From assembly GCA_017632695.1 (NCBI GenBank), contig JAGBQS010000075.1, positions 1-12,194 on the forward strand: DNA of 12,194 nt, in the 5' to 3' direction. Numbering within the stretch: position 1 is the stretch's first letter; each line of letters starts with the position of its first letter. The notes beneath the pieces were generated by a model. It had not been told where the DNA came from, did no database searches, and saw only the letters and a program-made list of their open reading frames with translations. Positions 7,151 to 12,194 of this stretch are shown piece after piece. Origin of the DNA: Bacteroidales bacterium (GTDB lineage: Bacteria > Bacteroidota > Bacteroidia > Bacteroidales > UBA3663). The position numbers and the translations under genes are program-made.

Positions 7151-8182
7151 ATGCAATTCACAGCTCAACAGATTGCTATGTTCCTTCACGGTGAGGTAAT
7201 CGGCGACCCGAACGTTCAGGTCAGCGACCTCGCCAAAATCGAGGAAGGAAAGCCCGGACGCCTTTCGTTCCTGGCCAATCCGAAATATGCCGAGTTCCTC
7301 TACACCACCGAAAGCAGCGTGGTGCTGATTGACGACAAGATTGAAATCGACCGGACCAAGACCATCCGTCCGACGCTGGTCAAGGTTGCCGATGCACGTG
7401 CCTGCATGGGTCAGTTGCTGAATATGGTTGAAGCCGCCCTGAACCCCAAGAAACAGGGCATCGAGCAGCCGGCGTTCATTGCCGAAGGCGTACAGGTTCC
7501 GGCCGATGCCTATGTGGGTGCCTTTGCCTATCTGGCCAAGGGCGTAACCGTCGGCGAAGGCTCGCAGATCTATCCGCAGGTTTATCTGGGCGAGAACGTC
7601 AAGGTGGGCAAGAACGTTAAGATCTATGCCGGCGTCAAGGTATATCACGACTGCGTGATCGGCGACAACTGCATTCTGCATGCCGGATGTGTGATCGGTG
7701 CCGACGGCTTCGGTTTCGCACCCGTCGACGGTCAGCTGCAGAAGATCTCGCAGATCGGCAACGTGATTCTGGAGGGCGACAACGAAGTGGGTGCCAATAC
7801 CACCATCGACCGTGCCACAATGGGTCATACCATTATCGGCCGGGGCACCAAGCTGGACAACCTGGTACAGATCGGCCACAACGTTGTAACCGATCAGAAC
7901 AACATCTTCTGCGCACAGGTAGGTGTGGCAGGTACTACCAGGATAGGTGCCTGGAACACGTTTGCCGGACAGGTGGGTGTTGCCGGACAGCTTACCATCG
8001 GCAACCAGAACATCTTCGGTGCCCAGTCGGGAATCCCGGGCAACATCAAGGACGGAAACGTGCTGATGGGAACCCCCGTCATTCCTGCCAAGGATTGGGC
8101 ACGTCAGGCGGTTTACTTCAAGCGTCTGCCGGATATGCAGGCCGAACTGAAAGAACTGCGCAAAGCCATTAACGAAAAGTAA
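7151..8182 (+). CDS. lpxD: UDP-3-O-acylglucosamine N-acyltransferase LpxD
   Basis: LpxD adds the second 3-hydroxyacyl chain, from acyl-ACP, to the 2-amino group of UDP-3-O-acyl-glucosamine in lipid A synthesis, in the cytoplasm. The 343-residue length fits the family (about 340). The N-terminal uridine-binding domain (about 1-100, with GRLSFLANPKYAEFLY) is followed by a left-handed beta-helix of hexapeptide repeats (about 105-305) containing GADGFGFAP (183-191), NTTIDRATMG (216-225) and the catalytic histidine H243 in QIGHN, then a C-terminal helix (about 315-343). I chose the ATG at 7151 because the frame stays open upstream to 6869, but that extension would run inside the ATP-grasp gene and across the -7 element, and MQFTAQQIAMFLHGEVIGD is the normal LpxD start. 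It is first of the lpxD, lpxC-fabZ, lpxA cluster, 77 bp before the next gene. Confidence 0.97.
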   Translation: MQFTAQQIAMFLHGEVIGDPNVQVSDLAKIEEGKPGRLSFLANPKYAEFLYTTESSVVLIDDKIEIDRTKTIRPTLVKVADARACMGQLLNMVEAALNPKKQGIEQPAFIAEGVQVPADAYVGAFAYLAKGVTVGEGSQIYPQVYLGENVKVGKNVKIYAGVKVYHDCVIGDNCILHAGCVIGADGFGFAPVDGQLQKISQIGNVILEGDNEVGANTTIDRATMGHTIIGRGTKLDNLVQIGHNVVTDQNNIFCAQVGVAGTTRIGAWNTFAGQVGVAGQLTIGNQNIFGAQSGIPGNIKDGNVLMGTPVIPAKDWARQAVYFKRLPDMQAELKELRKAINEK

Positions 8183-8205
8183 TCAACCTAAAAAATAACA
8201 GATCC

Positions 8206-8236
8206 TGCAGCAGCACACTCTTAGACGGCTGTTGCA
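8206..8236 (+). promoter_or_regulatory. Hairpin in the lpxD-lpxC gap
   Basis: TGCAGCAGC (8206-8214) pairs with GCTGTTGCA (8228-8236) as a 9-bp stem with one G-U pair and a 13-base loop. No T-run follows, so it is not a normal terminator. It could affect mRNA stability or set the LpxC-to-LpxD ratio; this is inference only. Confidence 0.35.
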
Positions 8237-8259
8237 ACATATAATTTATTAACAACAAA

Positions 8260-9648
8260 ATGCAATTCCAACAAACCCTTGCAGCACCCTTTACCCTGAA
8301 AGGCAAAGGCCTGCATACCGGCCTGCAGATTGAAGTAACCTTCTGCCCTGCCGAACCCAACACAGGATACACCATTCAGCGTACCGATCTGGAAGGTCAG
8401 CCCGTAATTGAGGCCATTGCCGACAATGTGGCAGCCACCAACCGCGGTACGGTTATCAAAAAAGGCGATATTGTTGTAAGCACCATCGAGCATGGTATGG
8501 CAGCCCTGTACTGTGCAGGCATCGACAACTGCGCCATCAAGGTGAATGCACCGGAGTTCCCTATTCTCGACGGTTCTGCCCTGCCCTACGTTCAGGAGAT
8601 TGAAAAAGTAGGTCTCAAGGAACAGAAAGTAAAGCGTGAGGTTTTCCGCATTCAGAAGAAGTATACCGTCGAGGATCCCGAGAAGGATATCAAGCTCGAG
8701 ATCTATCCGGACGACCATTTCTCGGTAACCACATTCGTTGACTACCCGTCGCCCGTGCTGAACAACCAGTTTGCCGTCATGAACCAGATGAGCGAGTTCA
8801 ACAGCCAGATTGCTGCGGCACGCACCTTTGTATTCGTTCGCGAAATCCAGCCGCTCCTTTCGGCCAACCTCATTAAGGGCGGCGACCTCGACAATGCGCT
8901 GGTGATCTACGACCAGAAGGTGCCGCAGGAGGAACTCGACCAGCTGGCAGCCAAGATCGGCGCCGATGCTCCTTCGGCCGATACCCTGGGCTATGTGCAG
9001 AAGCGTCCGCTGCAATGGGACAACGAACCAGCACGTCACAAGCTGCTCGACATTCTGGGCGATATGGCTCTGGTGGGCCGTTTCATTCAGGGCCGCATCA
9101 TTGCCACCCGTCCCGGTCACGGCATGAACAACAAGCTGGCACGTGCCGTACGCAAGGATGTGAAGCGTACCGAGGTGCAGGCTCCTGTTTACGATCCGAA
9201 CAAGGCTCCCGTAATGGACTACATCGCCATCAAGGCCGTAATGCCTCACCGTTACCCGATGCAGCTGGTGGACAAGATTATCGAAATCGAGAACAACGAC
9301 TATGTAGTCGGCATCAAGAATGTGACCGCCAACGAACCTTTCTTTGTGGGTCACTTCCCCGACGAACCCGTTATGCCGGGCGTACTGCAGGTGGAGGCTA
9401 TGGCACAGTGCTCCGGACTGCTGGTTCTGAACAGCGTGGACGAACCGGAACACTACTCCACCTACTTCATGAAAATCGATAACGTGAAGTTCCGCCAGAA
9501 GGTTGTTCCCGGCGATACGCTGATATTCCGCGTTCACTTCCTTTCACCGCTGCGCCGAGGCATTGCCGAGATGAAGGGCTATGCTTTTGTGGGCGACAAG
9601 ATTGTGAGCGAGGCTGAGTTCATGGCTCAGATTGTTAAGAACAAGTAA
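8260..9648 (+). CDS. lpxC-fabZ: Bifunctional LpxC deacetylase / FabZ 3-hydroxyacyl-ACP dehydratase
   Basis: The N-terminal half is LpxC, the zinc enzyme that removes acetate from UDP-3-O-acyl-GlcNAc, the committed step of lipid A synthesis. The C-terminal half is FabZ, which dehydrates 3-hydroxyacyl-ACP in fatty acid elongation. LpxC covers about 1-305: STIEHGMAAL with E77 and H78, HKLLDILGD with H260, D264 and D268, and GHGMNN with H287. These supply the zinc ligands (H78, H260, D264) and the acid-base residues. A short linker (about 306-318) leads to FabZ (about 319-462) with MPHRYPMQLVDK (catalytic H330) and GHFPDEPVMPGVLQVEAMAQ (catalytic E379). Fusion of these two proteins is known in Bacteroidetes. 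Because LpxC and FabZ compete for the same 3-hydroxyacyl pool, the fusion fixes their ratio. The start follows an A-rich leader (AACAACAAA). lpxA follows after 28 bp. Confidence 0.97.
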   Translation: MQFQQTLAAPFTLKGKGLHTGLQIEVTFCPAEPNTGYTIQRTDLEGQPVIEAIADNVAATNRGTVIKKGDIVVSTIEHGMAALYCAGIDNCAIKVNAPEFPILDGSALPYVQEIEKVGLKEQKVKREVFRIQKKYTVEDPEKDIKLEIYPDDHFSVTTFVDYPSPVLNNQFAVMNQMSEFNSQIAAARTFVFVREIQPLLSANLIKGGDLDNALVIYDQKVPQEELDQLAAKIGADAPSADTLGYVQKRPLQWDNEPARHKLLDILGDMALVGRFIQGRIIATRPGHGMNNKLARAVRKDVKRTEVQAPVYDPNKAPVMDYIAIKAVMPHRYPMQLVDKIIEIENNDYVVGIKNVTANEPFFVGHFPDEPVMPGVLQVEAMAQCSGLLVLNSVDEPEHYSTYFMKIDNVKFRQKVVPGDTLIFRVHFLSPLRRGIAEMKGYAFVGDKIVSEAEFMAQIVKNK

Positions 9649-9676
9649 GTACCAACCCGCTAATATTTAATCATAT

Positions 9677-10465
9677 ATGGCAGAGAATCTGATATCTCCG
9701 TTGGCCTACATTGAAGAAGGCGCAAAAATCGGTGAGAACGTAAAAATCGGTCCTTTCTCGTGTATCTATTCCGATACCGTGATTGGCGACGGAACCGTCA
9801 TCGAGAACAACGTAACCGTCTTTCCGGGTGCCCGCATCGGCAAGAATGTACACATCTTCCCGGGTGCATGTATTGCTACAACACCGCAGGACATGAAGTT
9901 CAAGGGCGAGTACACCACTGTAGAGATCGGCGACGGAACTCAGTTGCATGAGTGCGTTACCGTGCATCGTGCAACGGCTTCCAAGATGGTTACCAAGGTG
10001 GGCAAGAACTGCCTGGTGATGGCTTATTGCCATATTGCTCACGACTGCAACGTGGGCGATAACGTCATCATGTCGAACTCTGTACAGATGGCCGGTGAGG
10101 TGGTTGTCGATCCGTTTGCCGTAATCGGCGGAGGCACACTCATCCACCAGTTTACACACATCGGAAGCTACTGCATGATTCAGGGCGGTTCGGGTCTGAC
10201 CAAGGACATTCCTCCTTACACTATGGTAGGACGCGCGCCTGCACGTTACATGGGTCTGAATTCAGTCGGCCTGCGCCGGCGCGGTTTCACGGCCGAACAG
10301 GTGCTGACCATTCAGGATTGCTATCGCGTCATTTACATGAGCGGACTGAACACCACGCATGCCTGCGAGCGTCTGGAGTCCGAGATTCCGGCTTCGCCCG
10401 AACGTGACTACATCCTGAACTTCATCCGCACTTCCGATCGCGGCATCATAGCCGGTAATATGTAA
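9677..10465 (+). CDS. lpxA: UDP-N-acetylglucosamine O-acyltransferase LpxA
   Basis: LpxA catalyses the first step of lipid A synthesis, moving a 3-hydroxyacyl chain from ACP to the 3-OH of UDP-GlcNAc; it is a cytoplasmic trimer. The protein has 262 residues, the family's usual length. Residues about 5-185 form the left-handed beta-helix with clear hexapeptide repeats (AKIGENVKIGPFSCI and similar). HECVTVHRAT (91-100) and AYCHIAHDCNVGDN (116-129) are LpxA signatures; H122 is the catalytic histidine. The C-terminal helical domain (about 195-262) starts at NSVGLRRRGFTAEQV. The GGSG (170-173) before LTKDIPPY lies where the acyl-chain length ruler sits, but chain length cannot be predicted safely. 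The order after lpxD and lpxC-fabZ is the usual Bacteroidetes order. The next gene starts 38 bp downstream. Confidence 0.97.
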   Translation: MAENLISPLAYIEEGAKIGENVKIGPFSCIYSDTVIGDGTVIENNVTVFPGARIGKNVHIFPGACIATTPQDMKFKGEYTTVEIGDGTQLHECVTVHRATASKMVTKVGKNCLVMAYCHIAHDCNVGDNVIMSNSVQMAGEVVVDPFAVIGGGTLIHQFTHIGSYCMIQGGSGLTKDIPPYTMVGRAPARYMGLNSVGLRRRGFTAEQVLTIQDCYRVIYMSGLNTTHACERLESEIPASPERDYILNFIRTSDRGIIAGNM

Positions 10466-10503
10466 TCTGTTTAGCATTCCGGTAAATTAAAAATAGCTTA
10501 TTT

Positions 10504-11061
10504 ATGGTCTACAAATTTGTAATTCTCAGCGATGAAGTCGATGATTTCCGTCGTGAAATTGAAATCGACGCAGAGGCTACCTTTCAGGATCTGAACAATA
10601 TTCTGATCAAGACCTGCGAATATAAAAAGGACTTGATGACGGCATTCTATGTGTGCGACCAGTATTGGGACAAGAAGCAGGAAGTTACTGCCGTCGACAT
10701 GAACGATGAAGATCAGAAGGGCGAAGACAGCTACCTGATGGACAATACCCATCTGAGCGACCTGATTCCGGTTGAAGAAGCTAAGAACAAAGCCAAACTG
10801 CAGTTCCTCTTCGATACGATGTGCGAACGCTACCTGTTTATTCAGGTTCGCGAAGTCATCGAACACAAGCACCTGCTGCAGCCTGAGGTGATTGTCAGCA
10901 AAGGCAAGGCTCCCAAGCAGGAAGGCGACATCGACAATATCTTTAAGGGTCTGTCCGATGATGCCGGCGCTATGTATGGCGACGAAGACTATGATCCTGA
11001 CGAACTTGACCTCGAGGGCTACCAGGACCTTGAAGACATCGAGTCGGGAGGAGTGTTTTAA
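10504..11061 (+). CDS. Plasmid pRiA4b ORF-3-like (IS1096 TnpR-like passenger) family protein
   Basis: The product is a 185-residue acidic protein. The N-terminal part (YKFVILSDEVDDFRREIEID, then TFQDLNNILIKTCEYKKDLMTAFYVCD, about 3-52) matches what I know of the pRiA4b ORF-3-like family, whose members share a small alpha/beta core often annotated as a passenger of IS1096 or plasmids. No nuclease or recombinase residues are recognised, and the family has no settled function. The C-terminus (about 150-180, DEDYDPDELDLEGYQDLEDIE) is strongly acidic and probably disordered. Codon use and base composition look like the neighbouring lpx genes, so recent transfer is not indicated. It is 38 bp after lpxA with no terminator between, so it is probably the last gene of the lpx operon. 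The family call is by pattern memory; the existence of the gene is safe. Confidence 0.7.
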   Translation: MVYKFVILSDEVDDFRREIEIDAEATFQDLNNILIKTCEYKKDLMTAFYVCDQYWDKKQEVTAVDMNDEDQKGEDSYLMDNTHLSDLIPVEEAKNKAKLQFLFDTMCERYLFIQVREVIEHKHLLQPEVIVSKGKAPKQEGDIDNIFKGLSDDAGAMYGDEDYDPDELDLEGYQDLEDIESGGVF

Positions 11062-11094
11062 TTGATAATTGATAATTGACAATTGATAATTGTC
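11060..11094. repeat. AATTGATAATTG tandem repeat directly after the last lpx-operon gene
   Basis: Three to four copies of a roughly 10-bp unit (AATTGATAATTG-type) begin within the stop codon. The last part, GACAATTGATAATTGTC (11078-11094), is a perfect 7-bp inverted repeat with a 3-base loop. Repeats of this kind are common between genes in Bacteroidales. Confidence 0.7.
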
Positions 11095-11142
11095 AGAGAG
11101 TAAAGGGTTAAAAACATTTACGATTTGTTCATGTACCATTTA

Positions 11143-11359
11143 CGATTTTCCATCCGGTCGGGGCTCTCAGCTGGATTGTAAATAGTAAATAACCAAATGG
11201 TAGAATAAATAGTAAAATAGTAAATATCCTAATGGTAAATAACTTGACCCTAACAGGGTCACCGCTCAATAACCGGGGGTACAGCTTGCTGCACCCTCAG
11301 TTTGTTACTTTATAGTAACCTGCACTCTGAAGGAGTGCCCCACGACCGGATGAAAATCG
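11143..11359. repeat. 217-bp inverted-repeat-bounded element with four internal hairpins (REP/MITE-like)
   Basis: The outer arms CGATTTTCCATCCGGTCG (11143-11160) and CGACCGGATGAAAATCG (11343-11359) are reverse complements except for one extra C, and pairing continues more weakly inward (GGGCTCTC with GAGTGCCCC). Inside, the left half is AT-rich with a 25-bp imperfect direct repeat (11184-11208 and 11219-11243). The right half holds four hairpins in a row: TGACCCT-AGGGTCA (11245-11261), GGGTaCAGC-GCTGcACCC (11277-11296), GTTACT-AGTAAC (11304-11319) and GCACTC-GAGTGC (11322-11338). No transposase is present. It resembles palindromic intergenic repeats of Bacteroidetes in style, but I cannot name a family. 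Confidence 0.7.
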
Positions 11360-11439
11360 CCGAATTTTCAGCCCAGATCAGCATACAAATATAATTTAAA
11401 CCTATTGCAATTTCTATCTTACAATCTTCTATAACAACC

Positions 11440-11491
11440 AAAAAGTCTGCAAATTTGCAATATATAGATTGCAATATTTGCAGGCTTTTTT
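11440..11491. terminator. Strong bidirectional terminator-like hairpin
   Basis: The 5' arm at 11440-11461 pairs with 11468-11490 through about 20 pairs with a few bulges (TCTGCAAAT with ATTTGCAGG, then TTGCAAT with ATTGCAA), around a 6-base loop at 11462-11467. A T6 run (11486-11491) ends the 3' arm, and an A5 run (11440-11444) starts the 5' arm, so the structure could stop transcription from either side. It lies about 380 bp after the last lpx-operon gene. Confidence 0.7.
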
Positions 11492-11531
11492 GCAGAATTT
11501 TAGACGATGTCAATACAAATTTACGTGATGT

Positions 11532-11653
11532 CGGCCGAATTTTCGGCTCACATATTTGTACCCGAGCGCAAAAATGCGCCGGGCAACTTCAACGAGCGCA
11601 AAATTGCGTCCATTAAACTTCGACGAGCCGAACTTTCGTCCCGTTACCCCTCC
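11532..11653. repeat. Tandem array of four ~31-bp units, each containing a short hairpin
   Basis: The units are 11532-11562, 11563-11592, 11593-11623 and 11624-11653. Three begin CGAGC and the first begins CGGCC. Each has a stem near its start: GCCGAA-TTCGGC, GCGCA-TGCGC, GCGCAA-TTGCGT and GCCGAA-TTCGTC (one mismatch). A similar lone unit begins at 11358 (GCCGAA-TTCAGC), and a partial copy GCAAAATTGCGCCC lies at 11751-11764. There are no unique spacers, so it is not a CRISPR. Confidence 0.7.
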
Positions 11654-11825
11654 CTTTAATTGGTTATTAATCTTACCAACTATTTGCAAGAAAAAGAGCG
11701 GATTTAGACTCAGGGTAAAATTTCCCTGTGTTAAAATCAGGGATGTGAAAGCAAAATTGCGCCCACATAATACTCATAAAATCTATTGTCCTTCATAAAA
11801 GTCCCATTATTCGGCTTATTTTGAA

Positions 11826-12194
11826 CTGCAACACTGCAACACTGCATCAGACATGTTGTCTCCAATCTGGCAAAACTTGCGAGAAATCGGCACTTATTTG
11901 CCCTGATGTTTGATGCAAAACAAGTCCAACTTTAGGCATTTTTCCGTAATTCAGAGCCTAAAAAGTGGTCTCGGAAAAGTCTACTTTTCTTCTGAAAAGT
12001 CAACTAAAGCCGTACAAAGTCTACTTTTTCAGGGAGGAAAGTCAACCAAAGTCGTATGGAAAATCATTTGCTACAACAAAAATGATCGAAGCAAAACAAC
12101 TGCAACAAGATAAGCAACTTTATATATCATTAGTTTTCAGCACGTTTCACAGATTTAGCAGCTTAAATATGTTGCAGTTGTTGCAGTGTTGCAG
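11826..12194. repeat. Segment bounded by inverted CTGCAACA repeats, running to the window edge
   Basis: The left end (11826-11849) has three direct copies of an 8-bp unit: CTGCAACA twice and CTGCATCA. The right end (12171-12194) has the same unit inverted (TGTTGCAG). CTGCAACACTGCAACA at 11826-11841 is an exact reverse complement of 12179-12194, and similarity continues inward with one inserted base. A further direct CTGCAACA copy lies at 12100-12107. The right array may continue past the window. Confidence 0.65.
11974..12063. repeat. Helically phased AAAGTC repeats (two ~41-bp units)
   Basis: Two imperfect copies (11975-12015 and 12016-12056) each contain AAAGTCTAC and AAAGTCAAC about 20 bp apart, and AAAG(C/T)CGTA. 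A or T tracts are centred at about 11976, 11986, 11996, 12007, 12017, 12027, 12039, 12049 and 12061, nearly one per helical turn. GAAAAGTCTACTTTTC (11974-11989) is a near-perfect palindrome, and ACTTTTC-TTCT-GAAAAGT (11983-12000) a perfect one. Confidence 0.65.

Larger units (their letters stand above)
11062..12194. other. Long non-coding, repeat-rich region
   Basis: More than 1.1 kb without a believable gene. Short open frames (for example 11556-11798 plus, 11910-12113 plus, 11310-11513 minus) follow the repeats, show no domain and have no promoter context. In order, the region holds an AATTGATAATTG tandem, a 217-bp inverted-repeat element, a strong hairpin terminator, a ~31-bp tandem repeat of hairpins, about 170 bp with nothing clear (11654-11825), and a segment bounded by inverted CTGCAACA repeats running to the window edge. 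Confidence 0.75.

Noticed and set aside
8221..9537. Long antisense open frame (438 codons) opposite lpxC-fabZ
   Set aside because: It mirrors the codon pattern of a certain gene, has no recognisable domain, and covers all LpxC/FabZ motifs on the other strand.
10498..11139. Minus-strand open frame opposite the pRiA4b ORF-3-like gene
   Set aside because: Its start includes a repeat-derived NYQLSIINYQL stretch from the AATTGATAATTG tandem; the plus frame fits a protein family.
11310..11513. 67-codon open frame on the minus strand
   Set aside because: It runs through the terminator hairpin and into the 217-bp element; composition is not protein-like.
11532..11653. CRISPR array
   Set aside because: Units are adjacent without unique spacers, repeats are degenerate, and no cas genes are present.
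11711..11728. CAGGG/CCCTG inverted repeat as a terminator
   Set aside because: Only five strong pairs, a mismatched AT core, no T-run and no gene directly upstream.
11556..11798. 80-codon open frame on the plus strand
   Set aside because: Its N-terminal half translates the ~31-bp tandem repeats; no domain and no promoter match.
11910..12113. 67-codon open frame on the plus strand
   Set aside because: It translates the phased AAAGTC repeats; repeated residues come from DNA repeats, with no family resemblance.

Overview
The window looks like the chromosome of a Bacteroidales bacterium, most likely Prevotella-like. The evidence is a fused LpxC-FabZ lipid A enzyme (a Bacteroidetes arrangement), an OMP_b-brl_3-type TonB-dependent receptor, Bacteroidetes-style promoter -7 elements (TAnnTTTG), A-rich rather than Shine-Dalgarno sequence before start codons, and fairly GC-rich genes separated by very AT-rich intergenic DNA. 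The exact genus cannot be fixed by eye.

Left part (1-5298, minus strand). Reading in the direction of transcription: a secreted GH28 pectin-type glycoside hydrolase, then a TonB-dependent outer membrane receptor starting one base after the GH28 stop codon, then, after a 114-bp gap, ffh (signal recognition particle GTPase), which runs off the left edge. The hydrolase and receptor look like a small pectin-fragment degradation and uptake pair without a SusD partner.

Middle (5299-6984). A divergent, A/T-tract-rich promoter region separates GH28 from a plus-strand pair: a small DUF456-type membrane protein and, three bases later, an uncharacterised ATP-grasp-like protein.

Lipid A operon (7151-11061, plus strand). 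lpxD, lpxC-fabZ and lpxA catalyse the first acylation, the committed deacetylation (plus the dehydratase of fatty acid synthesis) and the second acylation of lipid A precursor synthesis. They are followed by a pRiA4b ORF-3-like protein of unknown function. The lpxD promoter has a clear -7 element with a series of helically phased A/T tracts just upstream.

Right part (11062-12194). More than 1.1 kb carries no believable gene but is full of structure. It holds a short AATTGATAATTG tandem, a 217-bp inverted-repeat-bounded element with four consecutive hairpins, a strong bidirectional terminator-like hairpin, a ~31-bp tandem repeat whose units each form a hairpin with covarying stems, and a ~370-bp segment bounded by inverted CTGCAACA repeats that contains phased AAAGTC repeats. 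This repeat cluster is the most unusual part of the window. It is better explained as non-autonomous mobile or REP/MITE-like DNA, or structured RNA, than as coding sequence. No complete new multi-gene system is visible.
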